From assembly GCA_022968985.1 (NCBI GenBank), contig JALJPK010000015.1, forward strand, positions 1 to 53,289: a stretch of 53,289 bases of DNA. The letters run 5' to 3'. Every line of letters starts with the position of its first letter. Within the stretch, counting starts at the first letter, position 1. The DNA comes from Pseudomonadales bacterium. GTDB taxonomy: Bacteria > Pseudomonadota > Gammaproteobacteria > Pseudomonadales > Natronospirillaceae. The translations under genes and the position numbers were made by a program. A model generated the notes under the pieces. That model was not told the DNA's origin. It worked only from the letters and a program-made list of their open reading frames with translations, and ran no database searches. Of this stretch, positions 40,134 through 48,758 are shown piece by piece.

Positions 40134-41363
40134 ATGAGCAAAAATTCTCTAGATAAAAGCAAAATTAAAATTCTTTTATTAGAAGGCGTTCACCAATCTG
40201 CAGTAGATAACTTTAAAAAAGCAGGCTACTCAAATATCGTTTATTTAAAAACGGCATTGGCAGAAGATGAATTAATTGAACAAATTAAAGACGCGCATTT
40301 TGTTGGTTTACGTTCACGTACTCAACTGACTCGCAAAGTATTTCAAGCCGCTGAGAAATTAATTGCAGCGGGTTGTTTCTGTATTGGAACAAACCAAGTT
40401 GATTTATTAGCAGCAACCGAGCACGGCGTAGCTGTATTTAACGCACCGTTCTCAAACACTCGTTCCGTTGCTGAATTAGTGATTGCTGAAGCCATTTTAT
40501 TATTACGTGGTGTTATTGAGAAAAACGCGGCTTGTCATCGTGGTGGATGGCAGAAATCTGCAGAAAACTCTTATGAGATCCGTGGCAAAACTATGGGTAT
40601 TATTGGTTACGGTTCAATCGGTAGTCAGTTAAGTGTGATCGCTGAAAGCTTAGGTATGAATGTCCTTTTTTACGACATCGTAACCAAACTAGCTTTAGGC
40701 AACTCGAAACAAGTTGGCACGATGCAAGAATTATTGTCTCAATCAGACGTGGTGTCTTTACACGTACCTGAAAGCGCTTCAACTCAGTGGATGATGGGCA
40801 AAAAAGAATTTGCTCAAATCAAACAAGACGCTATTTTCATTAACGCTGCTCGTGGCACCGTTGTTGAAATTGATGCATTAGTAGACGCATTAAGATCTAA
40901 GAAAATATTAGGCGCTGCCATTGATGTATTCCCAACGGAGCCTAAATCAAATAAAGAAGAATTCATCTCACCTTTACGTGAATTTGACAATTGTATTTTA
41001 ACCCCACATGTTGGTGGTTCAACTATCGAAGCTCAGTACAACATTGGCTTAGAAGTGTCTGAAAAATTAGCGACTTATTCTGATAACGGTACGTCTATTT
41101 CAGCGGTTAACTTTCCTGAAGTGGCACTACCTGCTCATCCAGATAAACACCGTATTTTACACATTCACGAAAACCGCCCAGGTGTATTAAGTGACATCAA
41201 TGCTATTTTCTCTGAAAACGGCATCAATATTTCTAGCCAGTACTTACAAACGGTTGAAAAAGTAGGTTACGTAGTAATGGATGTTGATCAAAAATGTTCA
41301 GCGTTAGCATTAGAAAAAATTAAGACAATTAAAGGCACACTTAAAACTCGAATACTCTTTTAA
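40134..41363 (+). CDS. serA: D-3-phosphoglycerate dehydrogenase
   Basis: 409 residues, E. coli type with a C-terminal ACT domain. First step of serine synthesis from 3-phosphoglycerate. FCIGTNQVDL, nucleotide fold GIIGYGSIGSQLSVIAESLG, active-site region INAARGTVVEIDALVDAL, catalytic His in LTPHVGGSTIEAQ, and an ACT domain (HRILHIHENRPGVLSDINAIF) for serine feedback. Grouped with pgk and fba, which supply its precursor. Confidence 0.98.
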   Translation: MSKNSLDKSKIKILLLEGVHQSAVDNFKKAGYSNIVYLKTALAEDELIEQIKDAHFVGLRSRTQLTRKVFQAAEKLIAAGCFCIGTNQVDLLAATEHGVAVFNAPFSNTRSVAELVIAEAILLLRGVIEKNAACHRGGWQKSAENSYEIRGKTMGIIGYGSIGSQLSVIAESLGMNVLFYDIVTKLALGNSKQVGTMQELLSQSDVVSLHVPESASTQWMMGKKEFAQIKQDAIFINAARGTVVEIDALVDALRSKKILGAAIDVFPTEPKSNKEEFISPLREFDNCILTPHVGGSTIEAQYNIGLEVSEKLATYSDNGTSISAVNFPEVALPAHPDKHRILHIHENRPGVLSDINAIFSENGINISSQYLQTVEKVGYVVMDVDQKCSALALEKIKTIKGTLKTRILF

Positions 41364-41376
41364 GTGCTCTTTAAGT

Positions 41377-41605
41377 TTAAGTTAATACATCCTTGTATTA
41401 ACTTAAAAGCTCTTTGAATATCCTAGCGAAGGGAAACCCTTCTTGGGTATTCATTCGCAATTCATCATCCTTGATGAAATAAAAAGCATTGTAAGTATTC
41501 TGGCGAAAGGAAACCTTTCTTGAATACTTAGTCGCTTAGTCCACATCCGTGTGGACTTCTAACTTGCTCTTTAAGTCTAAGTTAATACATCCTTGTATTA
41601 ACTTA
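41377..41605 (-). repeat. Cluster of six hairpins, four with CANGGATG loops on minus strand
   Basis: Hairpins at 41377-41406, 41461-41478, 41538-41557 and 41578-41605 have different stems but the same loop. On the minus strand they read CAAGGATG, CAAGGATG, CACGGATG and CAAGGATG. Two more at 41416-41452 and 41494-41528 carry GAAGGG/CCCTTC and GAAAGG/CCTTTC cores. Stem sequences vary while pairing is kept. The first and last are parts of a 40-base direct repeat. The loops match the CsrA/RsmA site CANGGANG. No clear promoter or terminator for a minus-strand RNA is seen. Confidence 0.75.
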
Positions 41606-41625
41606 AAAGCTCGATGAATTAATTT

Positions 41626-41653
41626 AAAAACCCGCTTTCATGCGGGTTTTTTA
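41626..41653 (+). terminator. Intrinsic terminator (bidirectional form)
   Basis: aaaaacccgc / gcgggttttt with loop tttcat and a T tract. It ends the serA 3' region. Confidence 0.88.
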
Positions 41654-41666
41654 TTGGAGATTATTT

Positions 41667-42089
41667 ATGTCAACCTCATTTCAATCTAATGTATATCAAG
41701 GCTCTAACAAGCTAGGTTTTAGCATAATTACAGTAGTTTTGATCATTACGATTATAAGTATTGCACTGCTCTCTTTTAGTTTTATACCTTTTATTATCAG
41801 TTCATTAATATTAGTACATTCAATATTCCATGTATTAATTAAAAACCTGATGACATTTAAGGCTACCGAAGACACAGTTTTAATAATAAATGATGACGTT
41901 ATTGAATTTAAAAGCGGGGATCAACTTCATTGGTCTATTCTTAAAACTAATGTGGATTCAATTGATATTGATCAAAAGAAATATTCAATACTCATTAAAA
42001 CCAAAGACAATGACAGCTACAGTATTGATGCTTATTGTTTTGACAATAAAACAGCACTAGAAATTCAATCCTTAACATTTAACCCTTAA
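41667..42089 (+). CDS. Small membrane protein, unknown
   Basis: 140 residues from the ATG at 41667, which has a GGAG site; an in-frame ATG at 41640 lies inside the terminator and is rejected. Two adjacent TM helices (about 18-60), then a polar C-terminal domain of alternating strands (EDTVLIINDDVIEFKSGDQLHW...). This is a PH-like layout seen in several small membrane proteins, but no family is assigned. Confidence 0.65.
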   Translation: MSTSFQSNVYQGSNKLGFSIITVVLIITIISIALLSFSFIPFIISSLILVHSIFHVLIKNLMTFKATEDTVLIINDDVIEFKSGDQLHWSILKTNVDSIDIDQKKYSILIKTKDNDSYSIDAYCFDNKTALEIQSLTFNP

Positions 42090-42119
42090 CCTTTAACCTA
42101 CTGACACTTGGACTAAAAC

Positions 42120-42788
42120 ATGGAATGGTTATTCATTTTTGACCTTTTTGGCACCTTTATTTTTGCAATTTCTGGTGCATTTAAGGCCATTAAATATGAA
42201 TTGGATTTACTAGGTGTCATTACTTTAGCCACCATCACAGGAGTAGGTGGGGGGATTTTACGTGATTTAATATTAGGCAATACACCACCCTCGGTTTTTT
42301 CACATGAGATTTATATTATTTTAAGCATTGTTGCTGGCTTAATTGTTTTTTTTGCTGCATCAAAAATTGTTTGGCGCTGGAATTGGATTTTAATTGCTGA
42401 CGCATTGGGTTTAGGTGTTTTTACTGCGATAGGATGTTTGATTGCACATCAATCGGGTATGAATATGATTGGTACTATTTTTATGGGTTCATTGACAGCA
42501 TGTGGTGGTGGTGCCATTCGTGATTTATTGGTGAATGAAATTCCAATGGTGATTCATTCTGATTTTTATGCCACTGCGTCTATTTTAGGTGGTATTTTCT
42601 TTTTTGTACTTTTTGCGTTTAATATCGAACAAGACTGGATTTTATTGAGTACCACTATTTTTGTATTTGTTCTGCGCTTAATTGCCATTCGTTATAAAAT
42701 TGAGTTACCCAAATCAAAACCGATGCGCCATTCCCCTTCTCGTTTAATGAACATACAAAAAGCAATCAACAGAAGAAAAAAAGACTAA
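42120..42788 (+). CDS. Trimeric intracellular cation channel family (YadS/YicG-like) protein
   Basis: 222 residues, seven TM helices arranged as two repeats. Each repeat contains the family glycine motif: TGVGGGILRDLILGNTPPSVF and TACGGGAIRDLLVNEIPMVI. Bacterial TRIC proteins form potassium-permeable trimers. Other members are suggested to carry glycine. Physiological role here unknown. Confidence 0.9.
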   Translation: MEWLFIFDLFGTFIFAISGAFKAIKYELDLLGVITLATITGVGGGILRDLILGNTPPSVFSHEIYIILSIVAGLIVFFAASKIVWRWNWILIADALGLGVFTAIGCLIAHQSGMNMIGTIFMGSLTACGGGAIRDLLVNEIPMVIHSDFYATASILGGIFFFVLFAFNIEQDWILLSTTIFVFVLRLIAIRYKIELPKSKPMRHSPSRLMNIQKAINRRKKD

Positions 42789-42918
42789 TAAATATAGTCA
42801 GTCAGCACAGCTCTTGATTAACAGAAACACTCAATTATGTGTAGTTTGAGGAAAAAAGTTAATCTGATACAAAGTCATTTCGAAAATATAAATAGGTTCT
42901 CTCTATCACTTAATCTGA

Positions 42919-43599
42919 TTACATTGAGTCAACTGTATAAAGAGCACCTATAAACAAACAAACCCAAGAAGGTTTAAATGCAAACCCAAGTGAAGCGGTT
43001 GGTTTGTGATGATCTGCATCAGTAGGGAATAATAAAGCGACATCAAGAGCAAAACATTCATTACTTATTCCAACTTTTGGCCCAACATATAATCCTAATT
43101 CCAATCCATTTTCTTCATTTATTGAATTCACGCTATTTAAGTTTAAAACAGTAAACGATAAGGTTGCTCCAATATTTTTATTAATATCATATTTTTCATG
43201 GTATTCACCCCAATAATAACCAACATCAATAAACTCAGCATCTATTCCATTTGCTATTTTAACAGCCGGCCCTTGAATACTGCTCCCATCCATAGAATTT
43301 ATATCGTAATGAACCTTCAGACTGACTAATCCACCTGCAATACTATCGAAGCCTACATTTACACTCGGGAAATACTGTTGTTGATAAGAGTTGTTTATAT
43401 TGGAATTTTTATTTTTAGAGCTGTCTGTTTTTTTTGTCAAAAAGTCATCTTCATCACCGCCTGATGAATGATCACCAAACTCATAACGCTGTGCGATTAC
43501 TGAATTGTTCGTATTAAAGTCGAATTGAGCCAAACTAAATTTAGGGCAGAAAATGATAAATAGACTAAAAACACATGTTGGATAAACAGATTTAAACAT
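42919..43599 (-). CDS. Exported protein of unknown function
   Basis: 226 residues from ATG 43599, chosen because GGAG lies nine bases upstream; two earlier ATGs are in frame. Signal peptide (CVFSLFIIFCPKFSLA before QFDF). A disordered Ser/Asn/Lys linker (about 40-75) precedes repeated amphipathic strands (GGLVSLKVHYDINS, GLELGLYVGPKVGIS, PTASLGFAFKPSWVCLF). The strand pattern suggests an outer-membrane barrel or beta-sandwich. Family not recognised. Confidence 0.65.
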   Translation of the reverse strand: MFKSVYPTCVFSLFIIFCPKFSLAQFDFNTNNSVIAQRYEFGDHSSGGDEDDFLTKKTDSSKNKNSNINNSYQQQYFPSVNVGFDSIAGGLVSLKVHYDINSMDGSSIQGPAVKIANGIDAEFIDVGYYWGEYHEKYDINKNIGATLSFTVLNLNSVNSINEENGLELGLYVGPKVGISNECFALDVALLFPTDADHHKPTASLGFAFKPSWVCLFIGALYTVDSM

Positions 43600-43746
43600 A
43601 AATATCATCTCCATAAGCTAAGGTCTGTCATTATAAGTATTTATAGCAAACAGGCCATCGTTTTTTATTGAACACATTACTCGACTCTACCCAATTATTC
43701 TTATAAAAAAACCTAAATTAATACGACAACCACCTGCGTTACGCGA

Positions 43747-43752
43747 TATAAT
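43747..43752 (+). promoter_or_regulatory. Probable -10 box of nhaD
   Basis: TATAAT inside a gcgat/atcgc palindrome and followed by a GC-rich stretch, 54 bases before the ATG. Confidence 0.45.
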
Positions 43753-43805
43753 CGCGCTCCAATTTATTAACCGCACAATTTTTGTGCATTTTAGGAATAT
43801 TAACC

Positions 43806-45179
43806 ATGAGAACACTGTTGTTGTTATTGATGAGTGTCTTTGCTTTACCCGCTTTTGCGAGTTCTGCCGAAGGTGCAACCAGCCCGGTATTAGATGTGAT
43901 TACTTCACCTCTTGCTATTTTTGCTGTGATATTTTTTGTAGTGGCTTACGCATTAGTTATCGCTGAAGAATTTATTCACTTATGTAAATCAAAACCTGTT
44001 TTATTAGCAGCGGGTGTGATTTGGATTTTAGCTGCAATTTTAGGTCAATCAGTTGAAGGCGGTAAAGAGATTGTTGAAGCGGCACTTGATCATAACCTGC
44101 TTGAATACGCTGCATTATTATTGTTCTTATTAACTGCGATGGTTTATGTTAACGCATTAACTGAGCGTAATGTATTTGAAGCGTTACGTGCATATTTAGT
44201 TGGTAAAGGTTTAAGTTACCGTCAATTATTTTGGATTACAGGTATTTTAGCATTTTTTATCTCTCCAATTGCTGACAACTTAACCACTGCCTTATTAATG
44301 GGTGCGGTAGTACTGGCTGTTGGTGGTGATCGTCCTAAATTTGTAAGTGTTGCGTTTATTAACATCGTAATTGCAGCCAATGCAGGTGGTGCGTTCTCCC
44401 CTTTTGGCGACATCACAACATTAATGGTTTGGCAGTCTGGCCATATTAGCTTTAGCGAATTCTTTAGTTTATTCTTACCTTCCGTTGTTAACTTCTTGAT
44501 TCCAGCGGTTATTATGACGTTTGCGATTCCAAAAGAAACACCTGCTGCTGTTGATGAAGTGGTTAAAGTAAAACGTGGTGGTTTTATCATTATCGGTTTA
44601 TTCATTGCTACTATTATTACAGCTGTCAGTTTTGAGCAGTTTTTACATCTAAAACCTTTCTTAGGAATGATGACTGGTTTGTCTTATTTGTTCTTCTTTT
44701 CTTATTACATCAAGAAAACAGACAAAAAACTCTCTCAAGAAATCACTCAATTTGATATTTTCAATAAAGTAGCCAAAGCCGAGTGGGACACATTATTGTT
44801 CTTCTTTGGTGTTATCTTCTGTGTAGGTGGATTAGGCACTATGGGTTATTTAGCACAGGTATCAGGTTTAATGTATGACGGCTGGGGTGCATTTAATGCC
44901 AATATCGTAGCAGGGCTTTTATCGGCGGTAGTGGATAACATTCCGGTAATGTTTGCAATATTAACTATGAACCCTGAAATGTCACACGAAAACTGGTTGT
45001 TAGTAACATTAACCGCAGGTGTAGGTGGATCATTATTATCAGTAGGTTCAGCTGCAGGTGTTGCACTAATGGGTCAATCTAAAGGTTTATATACTTTCTT
45101 TAGCCATTTAAAATGGAGCTGGGCGATTGCATTAGGTTACGCGGCTTCAATTTACGTACATTATTTAATCAATTTTTAA
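43806..45179 (+). CDS. nhaD: Sodium/proton antiporter NhaD
   Basis: 457 residues from ATG 43806, which has a TAGGA site (an earlier ATG at 43782 is less likely). N-terminal signal-like segment (LLLLLMSVFALPAFA), then about 12 TM helices. Conserved ion-path motifs: SPIADNLTTALLMGAVV, NIVIAANAGGAFSPFGDITTLMVWQ, VVDNIPVMFAIL and GVGGSLLSVGSAAGVALMG. Exchanges sodium or lithium for protons at alkaline pH. Typical of marine and haloalkaliphilic bacteria. Confidence 0.95.
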   Translation: MRTLLLLLMSVFALPAFASSAEGATSPVLDVITSPLAIFAVIFFVVAYALVIAEEFIHLCKSKPVLLAAGVIWILAAILGQSVEGGKEIVEAALDHNLLEYAALLLFLLTAMVYVNALTERNVFEALRAYLVGKGLSYRQLFWITGILAFFISPIADNLTTALLMGAVVLAVGGDRPKFVSVAFINIVIAANAGGAFSPFGDITTLMVWQSGHISFSEFFSLFLPSVVNFLIPAVIMTFAIPKETPAAVDEVVKVKRGGFIIIGLFIATIITAVSFEQFLHLKPFLGMMTGLSYLFFFSYYIKKTDKKLSQEITQFDIFNKVAKAEWDTLLFFFGVIFCVGGLGTMGYLAQVSGLMYDGWGAFNANIVAGLLSAVVDNIPVMFAILTMNPEMSHENWLLVTLTAGVGGSLLSVGSAAGVALMGQSKGLYTFFSHLKWSWAIALGYAASIYVHYLINF

Positions 45180-45206
45180 TTTCAGTTATTAGACATTAAT
45201 TCAAAG

Positions 45207-45238
45207 AAAGGCAGGATAGTTATCCTGCCTTTTTTTTT
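45207..45238 (+). terminator. Intrinsic terminator of nhaD
   Basis: Perfect 12-bp stem aaaggcaggata / tatcctgccttt, loop of two, long T tract. Confidence 0.93.
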
Positions 45239-45364
45239 GGTTTAAATTTAAGCTTTCTAAGTTGCACTTAAAATTAATCATCTAAATATTTACACTTTTT
45301 TTCTCTTTATATATGATGACAACCAATATGGACAATTCGAACCATTATTAATTAAGAGACAGAC

Positions 45365-45892
45365 ATGTCAGAACAAAGTAATTACTCAGCACCCAATTCA
45401 AGTATCAACCTCCAAAAAAATACAACTGAAACTTATCAACCGTCGTTTATGTCATTAGATGGACGTATCGGCAGAATGAGATGGCTCGCTTATGGAATGG
45501 GATTTAATATAATTGTATCGATTATCTCTAAACTAATAGCCACAGGCAATGATCTAGGTACTGCTTTGAGTGTATTCTTTTTATTAGTACAGGTCGCTTT
45601 TTGGATTGTGCTTGCAATAAGAAGACTCAATGATTTAAATAAATCTGGTTGGCTCTCATTAATATTGTTTATCCCTATAGTTAATGTTGCCTTTCTTTTA
45701 TATTTACTTTTTGCACCTGGCACAGCTGATGAAAATAATTATGGTTTACCCCCAAATGAGAATACCGCTGGCCTAATTGTTTTGGCAACCTTAATACCCG
45801 TTGTTGCTTTAACTGGAATATTAGCTGCAATTGCTATTCCTGCATATCAAAGTTACATAGAGAAAGTTGAATCAGCTGAATCAACTCAATAA
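45365..45892 (+). CDS. DUF805 protein with pilin-like C-terminal helix, paralog 1
   Basis: 175 residues. DUF805 core: GRIGRMRWLAYGMG, RRLNDLNKSGWLSLILFIPI and LLFAPGTADENNYGLPP, with four TM helices. The final helix reads LTGILAAIAIPAYQSYIEK, which copies the conserved N-terminal helix of type IV pilins from GILAAIAIPAYQ. Function unknown. First of three tandem paralogs, each with its own leader. Confidence 0.87.
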   Translation: MSEQSNYSAPNSSINLQKNTTETYQPSFMSLDGRIGRMRWLAYGMGFNIIVSIISKLIATGNDLGTALSVFFLLVQVAFWIVLAIRRLNDLNKSGWLSLILFIPIVNVAFLLYLLFAPGTADENNYGLPPNENTAGLIVLATLIPVVALTGILAAIAIPAYQSYIEKVESAESTQ

Positions 45893-46238
45893 GTGTCTTA
45901 TATACTATAAAATTAGATAAAGAGGTATATCAGCTCTTTATCTAAAGTCCATTTTATTGCTCTAGACAAAACTACATCTAAGTTATAATGCATATATTTT
46001 TAACTAATTGCCTAGATAAAAAATCTATTATATTATCCACCTCTCACTGAAGAGTTAAGCTTCAACAATAAATTAAGGACAACAATACAATCAGAATATG
46101 ACCTCACTTACTCAGTAAGTAATAACGGGTATCGTTTAACATTCAAATACATACTTTTTCATATTTCGATTTAATTGACAAATAACATCCTTAAATACTA
46201 TTTACCAATTACATTAAAATAATAAACAAGAGACTTTT
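45893..46238. other. Intergenic region between DUF805 paralogs 1 and 2
   Basis: 346 AT-rich bases with a small palindrome acttactcagtaagt near 46105. No gene or strong terminator recognised. It must contain the promoter of paralog 2. Confidence 0.4.
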
Positions 46239-46808
46239 ATGACTGAACAAAATCATTACGAACCTGGCGCAGCTGAATTAAATACAGAACAAAACGATGA
46301 ATTAAGTACACCTAGCATTTTTGGATACAAAGGACGAATTGGTAGAGTACGTTATATTGCATACTCTGTATTAGGCTTATTTGCATTTTATTTTGCAATG
46401 ATCATTCCAGCAATTTTTATCGCAATTAGTCCTGCTATTGGTGGGTTATTAATGTTTGTCTTGCTTGTTGCATTTGTCGTATTATCTTTTTCATGGCCTA
46501 TAAGACGCTTACATGATTTAGGACATTCTGGCTGGTTAATACTTCTTCAATTAATTCCATTTGTAAATATTGTTTTTGTACTTTATGTACTTTTCGCTCC
46601 TGGTAAAAAAGGTACAAATCAATATGGAGCAGAAACTATCCCTAATTCAACAGGTGTTATCATTGCTGCTTGTTTTGTTCCAGTAATTTTAATCGCTTTT
46701 ATTGGAATATTAGCAGCGGTCTCAATACCTGCATACCAGGGTTATATAGAAAAAGCAGAAGCTGCAGCACTTGAAATACAACAAGAACAAAATTCATTAG
46801 ATTATTAA
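46239..46808 (+). CDS. DUF805 protein with pilin-like C-terminal helix, paralog 2
   Basis: 189 residues. GYKGRIGRVRYIAYSVLG, RRLHDLGHSGWLILLQLIPF, FAPGKKGTNQYG and the terminal helix FIGILAAVSIPAYQGYIEKAEA. Closer to paralog 3 than to paralog 1. AGAGAC-type ribosome site. Followed by a strong terminator, so expressed alone. Confidence 0.87.
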   Translation: MTEQNHYEPGAAELNTEQNDELSTPSIFGYKGRIGRVRYIAYSVLGLFAFYFAMIIPAIFIAISPAIGGLLMFVLLVAFVVLSFSWPIRRLHDLGHSGWLILLQLIPFVNIVFVLYVLFAPGKKGTNQYGAETIPNSTGVIIAACFVPVILIAFIGILAAVSIPAYQGYIEKAEAAALEIQQEQNSLDY

Positions 46809-46828
46809 TACTATTAAGAAAGAAATAC

Positions 46829-46854
46829 AAACCAGCTCTGCGCTGGTTTTTTTT
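46829..46854 (+). terminator. Intrinsic terminator of DUF805 paralog 2
   Basis: Stem aaaccagc / gctggttt, loop of five, T8 tract. Confidence 0.92.
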
Positions 46855-46877
46855 AAATCATTAAATATGGAGTCGAC

Positions 46878-47459
46878 ATGACCGAACTATCAAATTACAG
46901 TGCACCTAAATCGAATGTAAATAAGACATTCACATCAGAAGAATTAAGTGAACCTACTATTTTTGGGTTTAAAGGACGCATTGGTCGAGTGCGCTATTTT
47001 TCCTATAGCTCTGTTGGATTTATTGCCTTTTACTTTTCAATGTTAATTCCTACAGTATTAATGTCATTCCATATTGCTGTAGCTGCCATCGGATTTGTTA
47101 TATGTGGTTTAGCTTTTATAGCCATTACATTTGGTTGGACTATAAAACGACTGCATGATTTAAGTTTATCAGGCTGGTTAGCTCTATTAAATTTTATTCC
47201 TATAATAAATTTCTTTTTCTTCTTATATTTAATATTTAGCCCTGGCAAAGAACGTGAAAATCAATATGGATTACCTCCAAAACTAAATTCTACAGGTGTA
47301 ATAGTAGGCGCAAGCTTAGGTGGCGCATTTGCGGCAATGATGATTATTGGCATATTAGCGGCAATAGCCTTACCCGCTTATGCTGACTATATTGAAAAAG
47401 CTAAAGAAGCTTCTGCATTACAAAGTGAACGTCAAGAAAGTTTCGACACTAACAAATAA
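46878..47459 (+). CDS. DUF805 protein with pilin-like C-terminal helix, paralog 3
   Basis: 193 residues. GFKGRIGRVRYFSYSSVGF, KRLHDLSLSGWLALLNFIPI, FSPGKERENQYGLPP and final helix IIGILAAIALPAYADYIEKAKEA. An IS element begins 26 bases after its stop and seems to sit where its terminator would be. Confidence 0.87.
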   Translation: MTELSNYSAPKSNVNKTFTSEELSEPTIFGFKGRIGRVRYFSYSSVGFIAFYFSMLIPTVLMSFHIAVAAIGFVICGLAFIAITFGWTIKRLHDLSLSGWLALLNFIPIINFFFFLYLIFSPGKERENQYGLPPKLNSTGVIVGASLGGAFAAMMIIGILAAIALPAYADYIEKAKEASALQSERQESFDTNK

Positions 47460-47520
47460 TACATACAAAAAAGGAGGCTTTAGCCCACTGCTGTCCCACA
47501 AATAATTAGGACACACTAAA

Positions 47521-47584
47521 AAGCTCGAGCAACTTTTGTTAAACTGTTGTTACCACACAATAGAAAACTAAAGGGCTCGAGCTT
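47521..47584 (+). promoter_or_regulatory. Inverted repeat covering the transposase start
   Basis: aagctcgagc (47521-47530) pairs with gctcgagctt (47575-47584). The right arm ends on the first base of the TTG start. A transcript entering from outside could fold and hide the start, as known for IS10/IS50 types. Confidence 0.6.
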
Positions 47585-48735
47585 TGTCACATAATAACAC
47601 TGCAATTAATCAATTACTAAAACCCATTTCGAGACATGATTTCGAATCTCTTGCAAAAAAGCATCATACCGGCCAAAAATTAAGAAGCGCCACTCGTTGG
47701 GATCAATTTGTCGCGATGTCCATGTCCCAACTTTCAGGCAGGCAAAGCCTTCGCGATATTGAATCTAATTTAGAAAGTCAGCAAAATAAACTTTACCATA
47801 TTGGCGCTAAGCCAATTGCAAAATCCACCCTCGCTCGTATTAACGAAAATCAACCTTGTGAATTATATGAACAATTATTTTATAAGTTGTTAAACCGTTT
47901 CAAAAAACAACCAAATAAGCATAAATTTCGATTTAAAAATCCATTATATTCTTTGGATGCAAGCGCAATTGATTTGTCGCTTGAATTATTTCCGTGGGCA
48001 CGTCATCGAACTGATACTGCTAATGTGAAATTGAGCGTTGGATTGAATCATGGGAATTACATTCCAGAGTTTGTTGCCATTAGTGATGGCAATGAAAACG
48101 ATATGATAAAAGGGCGAGAATTTAGTTTTCCAAAAGGAAGTATTGTTGCCTTTGATAAAGGCTACGTGGATTACCAATGGTTTGCAGAGCTTACAAATCA
48201 AGGGGTTTCGTTTGTGACACGTATAAGAAGTAAAGCGGTATATAAAGTCAAAGAACGAAGATGTGTAAATAAAAAACTCGGATTAACAAAGGATCAAACA
48301 ATACAATTTAGTAGCGCGCATGCAAAGAAACGAGGCGTGCCCGAGTTAAGATTAGTTGGGTATATTGATAAAGAATCGGGTAAAAAATATGAGTTTTTAA
48401 CAAATAATTTTAACTTAGCAGCCAGGACAATTGCATCAATATATAAGGATCGCTGGCAAGTAGAATTATTTTTTAAAGCGATTAAGCAGAATTTAAAAAT
48501 CAAAGCGTTTAATGGTAGAAGTAAGAATGCAGTGATGACCCAAATATGGATTGCGATGATCACATATTTATTGTTGGCACATGCAAGACATAGTGCAAAA
48601 AGCGGATGGACAGTTCAGAGAATATTGAGAGTCATTCAGATGAATATATTCGAAAGAAAAACACTGAAATCTATTCTCAATCCTAGTCCACGAGATAATA
48701 AAAAGGGTCAACCTCAGATGAGGCTGATCCTTTGA
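47584..48735 (+). CDS. IS4-family DDE transposase
   Basis: 383 residues starting at TTG 47584 (no ATG nearby). N-terminal DUF4372-like domain (ISRHDFESLAKKHHTGQKLR...RWDQFVAMSMSQLSGRQSLRDIE), then the DDE domain: first Asp in YSLDASAIDLS, second in AFDKGYVDY and Glu in YKDRWQVELFFKAIKQNLKIK, the Y(2)R(3)E(6)K signature of IS4. All catalytic residues are present and the gene is intact, so the element may be active. Confidence 0.93.
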   Translation: MSHNNTAINQLLKPISRHDFESLAKKHHTGQKLRSATRWDQFVAMSMSQLSGRQSLRDIESNLESQQNKLYHIGAKPIAKSTLARINENQPCELYEQLFYKLLNRFKKQPNKHKFRFKNPLYSLDASAIDLSLELFPWARHRTDTANVKLSVGLNHGNYIPEFVAISDGNENDMIKGREFSFPKGSIVAFDKGYVDYQWFAELTNQGVSFVTRIRSKAVYKVKERRCVNKKLGLTKDQTIQFSSAHAKKRGVPELRLVGYIDKESGKKYEFLTNNFNLAARTIASIYKDRWQVELFFKAIKQNLKIKAFNGRSKNAVMTQIWIAMITYLLLAHARHSAKSGWTVQRILRVIQMNIFERKTLKSILNPSPRDNKKGQPQMRLIL

Positions 48736-48758
48736 TTAAAACTGTGGGACAGCAGTGG

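Larger units (their letters stand above)
47485..48758 (+). mobile_element. IS4-family insertion sequence, about 1274 bp
   Basis: Perfect 16-bp terminal inverted repeats ccactgctgtcccaca (47485-47500) and tgtgggacagcagtgg (48743-48758) enclose one transposase gene. The flanks (ggaggctttagc left, acaattgtcgcc right) show no target duplication. The right flank looks like the second half of a terminator (gtcgccttttttt) whose left arm is missing. Confidence 0.92.

Noticed and set aside
41377-41605. CRISPR-like array after serA
   Set aside because: The repeated parts are hairpins with different stems and no regular spacers, and there are no cas genes.
41640-41666. Upstream ATG for the 41667-42089 membrane protein
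   Set aside because: It lies in the loop of the terminator hairpin; the ATG at 41667 has a proper GGAG site.
43687-43878. Minus-strand 63-codon ORF over the nhaD promoter
   Set aside because: It overlaps the nhaD start and promoter and has no protein-like features.
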